From: Bordetella parapertussis
GTDB lineage: Bacteria > Pseudomonadota > Gammaproteobacteria > Burkholderiales > SG8-39
Length of the DNA: 7,669 nt
Direction of reading: 5' to 3'
Assembly (NCBI GenBank): GCA_945906975.1
Contig: CAMDRY010000143.1
Location: 1 to 7,669 of the forward strand
Made by a program: the position numbers and the translations under genes. Every line of letters begins with the position of its first letter. Within the stretch, counting starts at the first letter, position 1. The notes under the pieces were generated by a model, which was not told the origin of the DNA, searched no databases, and was given only the letters and a program-made list of their open reading frames with translations. Positions 1-6,676 of this stretch are shown here, piece by piece.

Positions 1-756
1 GGCCTGACGCTGGAAAAAATCACCCTCAAGGAACTCGGCCAGGCCAAGCGTATCGAAATCGGCAAGGAAGAGACCACGCTGATCGACGGTGCCGGCGAAG
101 CCAAGAGCATCGAAGCGCGCGTCAAGAATATCCGCGTGCAGATCGACGAGGCGACCAGCGACTACGACCGTGAGAAACTGCAAGAGCGCGTGGCCAAACT
201 GGCCGGCGGTGTTGCACTGATCAAGGTTGGTGCTGCCACCGAAATCGAAATGAAGGAAAAGAAAGCCCGTGTCGAAGACGCGCTGCATGCAACGCGTGCC
301 GCCGTTGAAGAAGGCATTGTTGCCGGCGGCGGCGTGGCTCTGCTGCGTGCGCGTTCGGCCATCGACAAGCTCAAGGGTGACAACGAAGACCAGCAGGCCG
401 GTGTAAAAATCGTCCAGCGTGCCCTCGAAGAGCCATTGCGTGCCATCGTTTCCAATGCCGGCTCCGAGCCGAGCGTGGTGGTGAACAAGGTTGTTGAAGG
501 CAAGGGCAGCTACGGCTTTAACGCAGCGACCGATACCTACGGTGATCTGGTCGAAATGGGTGTGGTTGATCCGACCAAGGTGACCCGCACCGCGCTGCAG
601 AATGCAGCTTCCATCGCCGGCCTGTTGCTGACGACCGACTGCGCAGTGGCCGAACTTGTCGAAGACAAGCCGGCTGGCGGCGGCGGCATGGGTGGTGGCA
701 TGGGCGGCATGGGTGGTATGGGCGGCATGGGCGGCATGGGCGGTATGGACATGTAA
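1..756 (+). CDS. groEL: 60 kDa chaperonin GroEL, C-terminal part (5' end outside window)
   Basis: This is the last 251 codons of the ATP-dependent cytosolic chaperonin that, with GroES, encloses and folds non-native proteins. The reading frame is open from base 1, so the gene enters from the left; by comparison with E. coli GroEL (about 548 residues) roughly the first 300 residues are missing. Visible family landmarks are [21 protein letters not shown], the [15 protein letters not shown] segment whose Asp (codon 277-279) corresponds to the ATP-hydrolysis Asp398 of E. coli, the nucleotide-pocket AGGGVAL, and DPTKVTR near the equatorial-domain end. The protein ends in a Gly-Gly-Met tail and stops at TAA 754-756. 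The methionine at 136 is internal and not a start. The gene is normally second in a groES-groEL operon; groES would lie to the left. Identification is essentially certain. Confidence 0.98.
   Translation, partial: GLTLEKITLKELGQAKRIEIGKEETTLIDGAGEAKSIEARVKNIRVQIDEATSDYDREKLQERVAKLAGGVALIKVGAATEIEMKEKKARVEDALHATRAAVEEGIVAGGGVALLRARSAIDKLKGDNEDQQAGVKIVQRALEEPLRAIVSNAGSEPSVVVNKVVEGKGSYGFNAATDTYGDLVEMGVVDPTKVTRTALQNAASIAGLLLTTDCAVAELVEDKPAGGGGMGGGMGGMGGMGGMGGMGGMDM
676..747 (+). repeat. GGM-coding tandem repeat in the groEL 3' end
   Basis: Codons read as repeated Gly-Gly-Met triplets (nine-base unit of the type GGC-GGC-ATG, with GGT variants), preceded by a run of four GGC codons. This encodes the disordered C-terminal tail that projects into the GroEL cavity, a normal family feature. 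The array is somewhat long: after GGGGM and GGGM there are five further GGM units before Asp-Met. Such an array could vary in copy number by slippage, which is inference. Confidence 0.9.
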
Positions 757-761
757 GTCCA

Positions 762-793
762 GCCATTCCAGGCGGCATTGCCGCCGGAATGGC
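762..793 (+). other. GC-rich stem-loop just after the groEL stop
   Basis: Bases 762-769 (GCCATTCC) and 771-776 (GGCGGC) pair with 780-785 (GCCGCC) and 786-793 (GGAATGGC), with a three-base ATT loop and a single bulged A at 770. It starts eight bases after the groEL stop codon. No T-run follows it, so it does not look like a classic intrinsic terminator on its own. It could protect the 3' end of the transcript or cooperate with the terminator at 836-871; that role is inferred. Confidence 0.7.
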
Positions 794-835
794 TCGCCGG
801 GTTGGGGAAGATGTATGCCCCAATCCGGCGGCAAC

Positions 836-871
836 AAACAAAAAACCCGGCTTCGGCCGGGTTTTTTGTTT
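836..871 (+). terminator. Rho-independent terminator after groEL (palindromic, probably bidirectional)
   Basis: A perfect inverted repeat: left arm 836-851 (A-rich, ending AAAAAACCCGGC), tetraloop TTCG at 852-855, right arm 856-871 (GCCGGGTTTTTTGT followed by T). The UUCG loop closed by C-G is an unusually stable tetraloop, and the arms give six G/C pairs followed by a six-T tract. Because the A-run on the left complements the T-run on the right, it should also end transcription arriving from the right on the minus strand. It separates groEL from the downstream genes, so xdhABC needs its own promoter. Confidence 0.93.
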
Positions 872-887
872 TGTGGCGGAGGAACGC

Positions 888-1103
888 GCGCCGGGGCGGG
901 CGCGCATGGGCTGGGCGCGGCTGCTCCGGCGCGTGTTCGACATTGACCTCGAACACTGCCTGCAGTGTGGTGGCGAGTTCAAGATCATCGCCGCTATCGA
1001 GGAGCCTGCGGTGATTGTCAGGATACTCAAGCATCTGGGTTTGCGTGCCCGCTCGCCGCCGTCCTCACCGGCGCAGCCGCTGCCTGTTTTCCAAGCAGCC
1101 TGA
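888..1103 (+). pseudogene. IS91-type transposase, C-terminal remnant
   Basis: Only the end of a transposase survives. The frame reads RMGWARLLRRVFDIDLEHC, then LQCGGEFKIIAAIEEPAVIV and RILKHLGL, a Pro/Arg/Ser-rich linker, and PLPVFQAA before TGA 1101-1103. This matches, from memory, the conserved C-terminal part of IS91/IS801-type transposases (Y2/HUH rolling-circle family), including the CxxCGG zinc-ribbon-like Cys pair (codons 957 and 966). The catalytic Tyr and HUH portions are absent, because the open frame upstream runs straight into the groEL terminator. At about 72 codons against a usual length of some 300-500 it cannot be active. The left border is set where similarity becomes recognisable; an in-frame ATG exists at 789 but it precedes the terminator hairpin and is unlikely to be used. 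Confidence 0.8.
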
Positions 1104-1347
1104 TACGCAAGGCGAGAACGGTTCGGCAACAGCGCCGACGATCCCGCGCGGCCTGCGCTTGCGCATAGCGGTCAGAGTGCGTCCAAATCGGCCTCGACGG
1201 GTCGACGCAGCGACCAATAAACCCGATCGAGAGGGGAATTCTCACAAAGCATCGCGCAATTTGATCGCTGATCGCTTCTGGGTCTGGTGGTACAGTCAGC
1301 GCTTGGAGGAAAAGGTGGTTTGAATTTCCTATATACGTCGCGAAATC
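1104..1347. other. Non-coding interval: probable IS 3' flank and xdh upstream region
   Basis: No gene is supported here on either strand. The first part (to roughly 1245) resembles what I recall of sequence following the transposase stop in IS91-like elements, including an AGTGCGTCCAAATCGGCCTC stretch; this is memory-based and needs an ISfinder comparison. The second part (about 1245-1347) should hold the promoter of xdhABC, since a strong terminator lies between it and groEL. It is locally more AT-rich near 1320-1335 (AATTTCCTATATA), but I could not find a -35/-10 pair with convincing spacing. A seven-base unit, TGATCGC, is repeated in tandem at 1262-1275. Confidence 0.5.
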
Positions 1348-1354
1348 AAGAAGG
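1348..1354 (+). promoter_or_regulatory. Ribosome binding site deciding the TTG start of xdhA
   Basis: AAGAAGG lies eight bases before TTG 1363-1365, a good Shine-Dalgarno position. In this frame a TGA at 1321-1323 closes the upstream region, and no ATG or GTG occurs between it and 1363. The TTG is therefore the only reasonable start. Confidence 0.75.
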
Positions 1355-1362
1355 TTGGCACT

Positions 1363-2886
1363 TTGAGCACGGAACATATCGATTCGGCGACGGTTCGTTT
1401 CATCCTCGATGGAACAGTGCGGGAAGTCCGCGATGCCGCGCCCACGCGCAGCGTGCTGCAGTACCTGCGCGAGGACCTTGGGCGCAGCGGCACCAAGGAG
1501 GGCTGCGCCGAGGGCGATTGCGGTGCCTGCACCGTGGTGCTGGCCGAGGCCGACGGCGACCGCCTGCACTGCCGCGCCGTCAACGCCTGCATCCAGTTCG
1601 TCCCGACCCTCGATGGCAAGGCCTTGTTCACGGTCGAGAGCCTCAGGCGCGCCGATGGCAGCCTGCACCCGGTGCAGCAGGCCATGGTCGACTGCCACGG
1701 CTCGCAATGTGGTTTTTGCACCCCGGGTTTTGTCATGTCGCTGTTCGCGCTGTACAAGAACAACGCCGCGCCCTCGCGCCAGGAGATCGACGACGCGCTC
1801 GCCGGCAACCTGTGCCGTTGCACCGGCTACCGGCCCATTGTCGCCGCAGCCGCCAAGATGTACGAGCTGGCCGATGCGACTGTGGCCGCGGACTGGGCTG
1901 GCCTGGCCTGTTACGGCCAATCGCCCGCGGCGGCGGAGTCCGAGCAGGCCTTGCTGGGACAATTAAAAAGCCTGCAGCGCAGTGAGCCGCTCGTTACCGG
2001 GGACGGTCACGCGCAATTGCATGCGCCACAGACGTTGGAACAACTGGCCGCCTTGCGCCTGCGCCACCCCGCGGCGCGCATCTTGGCCGGGGGCACCGAT
2101 GTCGGCCTGTGGGTGACCAAGCAGTTGCGCGACATTGGCGACATCCTTTACGTCGGCAATGTCGCCGAACTGGCGGAGCTTCGCGTCACCGCCACCCATC
2201 TAGACATCGGCGCGGCCATGAGCTTTTCGGCGCTGCAACCGGCACTGGTCGAACATTTCCCCGAAATGGGCGAATTGCTGCGGCGGTTTGCCTCACCACC
2301 GATACGCAACGCCGCCACGCTGGGCGGCAATATCGCCAACGGCTCGCCCATAGGCGACGCCATGCCCCCTTTGATCGCATTGGGCACCAAACTGGTGCTG
2401 CGCAAAGGCAAGGCGATGCGCGAACTGGAACTCGAGGCGTTTTACCTCGATTACCAAAAAACCGCGCTTAAGGCCGGTGAATTCGTCGAGCGCATCCTTA
2501 TCCCCTTGCACAACCCGCTGCGACAGACGCAGTTTCGCGTCTACAAACTGTCCAAACGCGGCGACCAGGATATTTCGGCGCTGTGCGCGGCGTTCTGGCT
2601 GGTGTTGCGCGGCGGGCGGGTGCAGGCGGCGCGCATTGCCTTTGGCGGCATGGCGGCGATTCCCAAGCGCGGGCGGCAATGCGAAGCGGCGCTGCTCGAC
2701 AAGGAATGGAACGAGGCCAACGCCCAGGCCGCGGCGCAATGCCTTGATACAGACTTTCAGCCCATCGGTGACATGCGCGCCAGCGCCGCTTACCGCGCGC
2801 TGGCGGCACGCAACCTGCTGCAGCGTTTTTACCTCGAGACCGCCGGTGGCGATGTCATTACGCGTGTCAGCCAGGTGGGCACATGA
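1363..2886 (+). CDS. xdhA: Xanthine dehydrogenase small subunit XdhA ([2Fe-2S]/FAD)
   Basis: This is the electron-transfer subunit of cytosolic xanthine dehydrogenase: it takes electrons from the molybdenum site in XdhB through two [2Fe-2S] clusters to FAD and on to NAD+. At 507 residues it has the usual length of the fused bacterial form. Domains in order: a plant-type ferredoxin domain (about 10-85) with C48, C53, C56 and probably C76; an all-helical [2Fe-2S] domain (about 90-165) with CGFC (C116, C119) and CRC (C151, C153); an FAD-binding domain (about 215-380) with ILAGGTD at 240-246 and TLGGNIANGSPIGD at 319-332; and a C-terminal flavoprotein domain (about 390-495). The start is a TTG with a good ribosome site. 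Its stop overlaps the xdhB start as ATGA (2883-2886), implying translational coupling. No frameshift or missing cluster ligand was seen. Confidence 0.95.
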   Translation: MSTEHIDSATVRFILDGTVREVRDAAPTRSVLQYLREDLGRSGTKEGCAEGDCGACTVVLAEADGDRLHCRAVNACIQFVPTLDGKALFTVESLRRADGSLHPVQQAMVDCHGSQCGFCTPGFVMSLFALYKNNAAPSRQEIDDALAGNLCRCTGYRPIVAAAAKMYELADATVAADWAGLACYGQSPAAAESEQALLGQLKSLQRSEPLVTGDGHAQLHAPQTLEQLAALRLRHPAARILAGGTDVGLWVTKQLRDIGDILYVGNVAELAELRVTATHLDIGAAMSFSALQPALVEHFPEMGELLRRFASPPIRNAATLGGNIANGSPIGDAMPPLIALGTKLVLRKGKAMRELELEAFYLDYQKTALKAGEFVERILIPLHNPLRQTQFRVYKLSKRGDQDISALCAAFWLVLRGGRVQAARIAFGGMAAIPKRGRQCEAALLDKEWNEANAQAAAQCLDTDFQPIGDMRASAAYRALAARNLLQRFYLETAGGDVITRVSQVGT

Positions 2887-5231
2887 ACGCCGCCGACGGG
2901 GGCGCGCCGCCCATCCTCGGCGGGGTGGGTGCGGCGCTGCGCCACGACAGCGCCCATTTGCACGTCGCCGGCGCGGCGCCTTATGTCGATGACATCCTCG
3001 AGGCGCGCGGTACGCTGCATGCCGCCTTCGGCCTGTCGGAGCGCGCGCATGCGCGCATTGTCTCCGTCGATCTCGCGGCGGTGCGCGCCGCACCCGGCGT
3101 GGTCGCGGTGCTGCTCGCGGCCGATATCCCGGGCGAGAACAATTTCGGCCCCATCCTGCACGATGACCCCATCCTCGCGGGCGACAAGGTGCAGTATTTC
3201 GGCCAGCCGGTTTTTGTCGTCGCCGCGCACACGGTGGAGGCGGCGCGGCGCGCGGCGCGCCTCGCGCGCATAGTCTACGAAGACCTGCCCGCGCTGCTGA
3301 CAATTGATGATGCGCTGGCAGCGCAGTCTTTTGTCATTCCCTCGGTGCGCCTTGCGCGCGGTGATGCCGCGGCCGCGCTGGCCGCCGCACCGCGGCGCGT
3401 GCAGGGGGAGTTTCGTTTCGGCGGCCAGGAACAGTTTTACCTTGAAGGCCAGATCGCCTACGCCATTCCAATCGAAGACGGCACGCTGCGCGTGCACAAC
3501 TCGACGCAGCATCCGGGCGAGGTGCAACTCAAGGTGGCCGAGGCGCTGGGCCTGCCCGCAGCGAGCGTCACGGTCGAGTGCCGGCGCATGGGCGGCGGCT
3601 TTGGCGGCAAGGAAACGCAACCGGCGCTGTTCGCCTGTGCTGCAGCGCTGCTCGCGCGCCATACCGGGCGTCCGGTCAAGCTGCGCGCCGACCGCGACGA
3701 TGACATCATGATCACCGGCAAGCGCCATGATTTCCTGGTGCGCTATGACGCGGGCTTTGACGCCAGCGGCCGCCTACTCGGACTGGAATTGATGCTCGCT
3801 TCGCGCTGCGGCTATTCGGCTGACCTCTCCGGGCCGGTCAACGATCGCGCGATGACCCACGCCGACAATTGTTACTTTCTCGAAAACGTCGCCATCACCT
3901 CGCACCGGCTGAAAACCCATACCCAGTCGGCCACGGCGTTTCGCGGCTTTGGCGGACCGCAGGGCATGATGGCCATCGAGTATGTGCTCGATGAAGTGGC
4001 GCGTGATCTCGCCATCGACCCGCTCGAGGTGCGCCGGCGCAATTTCTATGTGGAAGGCGGGCGCGACACCACCCATTACGGCATGCGGGTCGAGGACAAC
4101 ATTATCCATGAGCTGGTGGCCGAACTTGCCGGCGAGGCGAAGTACGCCGAACGGCGCGCCGCCCTTGCCGCCTGGAATGCCGCGAGCCCCGTTATCAAGC
4201 GCGGCATCGCGCTGACGCCGGTCAAGTTTGGCATTTCCTTTACCGCCACGCACATGAACCAGGCCGGCGCACTGCTGCAGCTGTATACCGACGGCACCGT
4301 GCTGCTCAACCACGGCGGCACCGAGATGGGCCAGGGGCTGTTCACCAAGGTGGCACAGGTGGTGGCCGAGGAGTTGCAGATCGATGTGGCCAAGGTGCGC
4401 GTCAGCGCTTCCGACACCAGCAAGGTGCCCAACGCCTCGGCCACGGCGGCCTCGAGCGGCGGCGACCTCAACGGCAAGGCGGCGCAGGCGGCGGCGCGCA
4501 CGCTCAAGCAGCGCTTGAGCGCATTTGCCGCCACGCACTTCAAGGTCGCGCCGGCGGCGGTGCGCTTTGCCGGCAACCGCGTAAATATCGGTGAAAAGGA
4601 GATTACCTTTGCCGAGCTTGCGCGCCTCGCCTGGTTCGGACGCGTGTCGCTGTCGGCGACCGGGTTTTACCAGACGCCGAAAATTTCCTATAACCCGAAA
4701 ACCCTGATGGGGCGGCCATTTTATTATTTTTCCTACGGCGCGGCGTTGGCAGAGGTGGCGATCGACACGCTTACCGGCGAGACGCGGCTGCTGCGCGCGG
4801 ACATCCTGCAGGACGCCGGGCGTTCGCTCAACCCGGCCATAGACATCGGGCAGGTCGAGGGCGGTTTTGTCCAGGGCATGGGCTGGCTTACTAGCGAGGA
4901 ATTGTGGTGGGATGACAAGGGCAGGCTGCGCACCCATGCGCCTTCGACTTACAAGATTCCGGTCGCCGGCGACGTGCCAGAGGCGTTCAATGTGCGCCTG
5001 TACGAGCGCGGCGAGAACGTCGAGGACAGTATTTTCCGTTCCAAGGCGGTGGGCGAACCGCCGTTGATGCTGGCGATCTCGGTGTTCCACGCCATTAAGG
5101 ACGCCGTGGCGGCGGCGGCCGGTTACCGTGTCAGCCCGCGCCTGGATGCACCGGCCACGCCCGAGCGCGTGCTGTTTGCCGTGGCGGCGGCGCGCGCGGC
5201 CGGCAGCGACACCAAAGTGGCGAAGCAATGA
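2883..5231 (+). CDS. xdhB: Xanthine dehydrogenase large subunit XdhB (molybdenum cofactor)
   Basis: This is the catalytic subunit, hydroxylating hypoxanthine to xanthine and xanthine to urate at a sulfurated molybdenum cofactor. At 782 residues it is a typical length. The N-terminal hammerhead domain (about 15-130, with HLHVAGAAPYVDDI) is followed by the cofactor-binding domains. Key residues line up with bovine xanthine oxidase: GGGFGGKE places E244 at the Glu802 position, NDRAM places R322 at Arg880, and AFRGFGG places F356 at Phe914. The 244-322 and 244-356 spacings equal the bovine ones (78 and 112). FGISFT supplies the second aromatic clamp and Thr (F453, T454, matching Phe1009/Thr1010), and VGEPP gives the catalytic base E725 (Glu1261). 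GGTEMGQG is at 478-485. This full set favours true xanthine/hypoxanthine specificity over another hydroxylase of the family. The start overlaps xdhA and the stop overlaps xdhC, both as ATGA. Confidence 0.96.
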   Translation: MNAADGGAPPILGGVGAALRHDSAHLHVAGAAPYVDDILEARGTLHAAFGLSERAHARIVSVDLAAVRAAPGVVAVLLAADIPGENNFGPILHDDPILAGDKVQYFGQPVFVVAAHTVEAARRAARLARIVYEDLPALLTIDDALAAQSFVIPSVRLARGDAAAALAAAPRRVQGEFRFGGQEQFYLEGQIAYAIPIEDGTLRVHNSTQHPGEVQLKVAEALGLPAASVTVECRRMGGGFGGKETQPALFACAAALLARHTGRPVKLRADRDDDIMITGKRHDFLVRYDAGFDASGRLLGLELMLASRCGYSADLSGPVNDRAMTHADNCYFLENVAITSHRLKTHTQSATAFRGFGGPQGMMAIEYVLDEVARDLAIDPLEVRRRNFYVEGGRDTTHYGMRVEDNIIHELVAELAGEAKYAERRAALAAWNAASPVIKRGIALTPVKFGISFTATHMNQAGALLQLYTDGTVLLNHGGTEMGQGLFTKVAQVVAEELQIDVAKVRVSASDTSKVPNASATAASSGGDLNGKAAQAAARTLKQRLSAFAATHFKVAPAAVRFAGNRVNIGEKEITFAELARLAWFGRVSLSATGFYQTPKISYNPKTLMGRPFYYFSYGAALAEVAIDTLTGETRLLRADILQDAGRSLNPAIDIGQVEGGFVQGMGWLTSEELWWDDKGRLRTHAPSTYKIPVAGDVPEAFNVRLYERGENVEDSIFRSKAVGEPPLMLAISVFHAIKDAVAAAAGYRVSPRLDAPATPERVLFAVAAARAAGSDTKVAKQ

Positions 5232-6214
5232 GCCTCAATGCGACCTGGATGACGGCACTGCGCACGCAGGCCGAACCGGCGGTTTTGGTCACGCTGGCAC
5301 GCGCCCAGGGTTCGGTGCCGCGCGAGGCAGGCGCAAAAATGCTGGTTACGCCGGAGCAACTATTCGACACCATAGGCGGCGGCCACCTGGAATTGCGTGC
5401 CACCGAGATCGCGCGCGCGATGCTGGCCGGTGCGCACGCCGCGCCGCTGGCGCACTACCGCTTTCCGCTCGGGCCCAGCCTGGGGCAGTGTTGTGGCGGT
5501 GTGGCCGAGCTCATGTTCGAGCACCTGCCCTGGCCGCGTCCGGCCTGGGTGGAAGAACTGGCCGCGCTGCTTGGCGCGGGCCGCGCCGCGGACCTGCATA
5601 CGTCGTTTAAAGCCGGTGCGCCCAAAACCATTGCCGCTTCTTCGACCGGCCACAGCGTGTGCGAGTTGCGCCACGACGGCGCCGCACTGACTCTGGCCGA
5701 ACGCATCACGCCCTGCGATTTTCGCATCATGCTGTTTGGCGCCGGCCACGTCGGCAGCGCGCTCGCCAACATTCTCGCCGCGCTGCCCTGCGAGCTGACC
5801 TGGCTGGACAGCCGCGAGGGGCAGTTTCCGCACATACTGCCCGGCAATGTACGCGCAGAAACAGACGATATGCTGGAAACCCGCGCCAGTCGGGCGTTTC
5901 CGGGCACTTACTATCTGGTGATGACGCACGACCACGCCCTCGACCAGGCCATCAGCGAGGCGATTCTGCGCCGCGGCGACTTCGCCTGGTTCGGGCTGAT
6001 AGGCTCGGCGACCAAGCGCAGCCTGTTCGAGCGGCGGCTCGCTGCGCGCGGCATTGCGCAACAGGCACTCGACCGCATGACCTGCCCGATAGGCATCGCC
6101 GGCATTGGTGGCAAGGAACCGGGTGTGATCGCGGTGGCGGTGGCGGCGCAGTTGCTGGTGGCGCGCGAGGCGCGGCTCGCGTGCGCTCGATTGCCGCCTT
6201 TGGCCGCTACCTGA
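5228..6214 (+). CDS. xdhC: XdhC, molybdenum-cofactor chaperone for xanthine dehydrogenase
   Basis: XdhC is not a subunit of the mature enzyme. In Rhodobacter capsulatus it binds molybdenum cofactor, supports its sulfuration by a cysteine desulfurase, and hands it to XdhB. This 328-residue protein has the two expected parts: an XdhC/CoxI N-terminal domain (about 10-105) with GSVPREAGAKM, TIGGGHLE and the conserved GQCCGG (C88-C89), and a Rossmann-like C-terminal domain (about 165-310) with FGAGHVG at 170-176 and LIGSATKR followed by CPIGIAGIGGKEPG. The ATG overlaps the xdhB stop (ATGA, 5228-5231), so the three proteins are probably made in a coupled way from one transcript. The gene is intact. 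No guanine deaminase gene, a frequent next neighbour in proteobacterial xdh operons, follows. Confidence 0.95.
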   Translation: MSLNATWMTALRTQAEPAVLVTLARAQGSVPREAGAKMLVTPEQLFDTIGGGHLELRATEIARAMLAGAHAAPLAHYRFPLGPSLGQCCGGVAELMFEHLPWPRPAWVEELAALLGAGRAADLHTSFKAGAPKTIAASSTGHSVCELRHDGAALTLAERITPCDFRIMLFGAGHVGSALANILAALPCELTWLDSREGQFPHILPGNVRAETDDMLETRASRAFPGTYYLVMTHDHALDQAISEAILRRGDFAWFGLIGSATKRSLFERRLAARGIAQQALDRMTCPIGIAGIGGKEPGVIAVAVAAQLLVAREARLACARLPPLAAT

Positions 6215-6467
6215 TCAGCGGTCCTGCGCTCAAAGGCGCTGTGCCTGGTGTCTTGGCTCAGGCGAGAGCGGGCGTTTGCGGCAGCTGGCTCAGCAGGCCC
6301 CATTGCTCGTCCGCCTCGATCACCGAGACGGACAAATTGCTTCTCTTTTGGAACCAGTGGCAACGCTTCAAACTTGTCAGCTGGCAAAGTTGCTACCTGT
6401 TGAGCAAGCATTGAGGTTTTCTTTTCGATTCCAAGTTCGGCTAGGGTGGCTGGCCGGTTAGCCTCGC
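6215..6467. other. Stretch without an intact gene after xdhC
   Basis: Neither strand gives a recognisable protein. Short open frames exist, for example on the minus strand upward from about 6411 and on the plus strand from 6276, but none has a good ribosome site or a composition or motif I can place. No convincing intrinsic terminator follows xdhC: only short GC hairpins without a T-run are visible. Base composition drops somewhat around 6330-6440 (several T- and A-rich runs), unlike the xdh genes. The simplest reading is eroded DNA between xdhC and the aspA remnant. Confidence 0.5.
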
Positions 6468-6626
6468 ATGCCCAAAGCCACTACCCGGCTCGAACACGAC
6501 TTGCTCGGCGATCGCAAGATCCCCGCCGGCGCCTACTGGGGCGTGGACACGCTGTGCGCAGCCGAGCATTTTCGTGCACGGCGCTTCGGAGAGAAACCGG
6601 TTGAGGTCTTACGTCTTGCGCGATAG
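6468..6626 (+). pseudogene. aspA: Aspartate ammonia-lyase, truncated N-terminal remnant
   Basis: A 52-codon frame from ATG 6468 to TAG 6624-6626. Its residues 6-35 (TRLEHDLLGDRKIPAGAYWG, then VDTLCAAEHF) match the conserved N-terminus of aspartase, the enzyme that reversibly deaminates aspartate to fumarate and belongs to the fumarase/aspartase superfamily. The family form is RxEHDLLGxxxxPxxAYWGxxTLRAxENF; here the Arg and Asn of the last part are Cys and His. After residue 35 the similarity ends and an Arg-rich unrelated tail (RARRFGEKPVEVLRLAR) leads to the stop. The family is about 470 residues long, so more than 90% is missing, including every catalytic segment. No clear Shine-Dalgarno sequence precedes the ATG. 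Class II fumarase has a related N-terminus, but the EHDLLGD form favours aspartase. Confidence 0.8.
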
Positions 6627-6676
6627 GCCGAAAAACAGGCCCGACGAGTCCAAACGCGACTGCGGGCGGGCGCCGG
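6627..6676. other. Short convergent gap between aspA remnant and tctC
   Basis: About 50 bases separate the aspA remnant stop from the minus-strand tctC stop. GGCC copies at 6627-6630 region and again a few bases on flank an A-run and could pair weakly, but the stem is only about four pairs, so I do not call it a terminator. Nothing else is recognised. Confidence 0.35.

Noticed and set aside
676..747. Short tandem units that could suggest a repeat array such as CRISPR
   Set aside because: They are in-frame GGM codons of GroEL with no spacers.
656..946. Plus-strand frame overlapping the groEL tail and running through the terminator
   Set aside because: Its start is the repetitive GGM-coding sequence read in another frame (Trp/Ala/Val-rich), and it crosses a strong intrinsic terminator.
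1303..1335. Candidate -35/-10 pair TTGGAG and TCCTAT or TATATA before xdhA
   Set aside because: Either the spacing is about 21 bases (TATATA) or the -10 matches consensus at only three of six positions (TCCTAT), too weak to annotate.
1357..1370. Possible sigma-54 promoter (TGGCAC near the xdhA start)
   Set aside because: The GC element is not at the required distance, and the site overlaps the start codon.
1027..1962. Long minus-strand open frame opposite the IS remnant and the 5' part of xdhA
   Set aside because: It lies antisense to the clearly conserved [2Fe-2S] domains of XdhA, has no recognisable motif, and is expected from high GC third positions.
2293..3303. Minus-strand open frame across the xdhA/xdhB junction
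   Set aside because: The translation is Arg/Ala/Pro-rich with no domain, and both sense genes are intact here.
3774..5228. Minus-strand open frame of nearly 1.5 kb inside xdhB
   Set aside because: It is fully antisense to XdhB catalytic motifs, rich in Arg/Gly/His low-complexity sequence, and recognised as no family; a GC-rich shadow frame.
6411..6447. Possible promoter TTGAGG ... TAGGGT before the aspA remnant
   Set aside because: The spacing is about 25 bases and the -10 match is poor.
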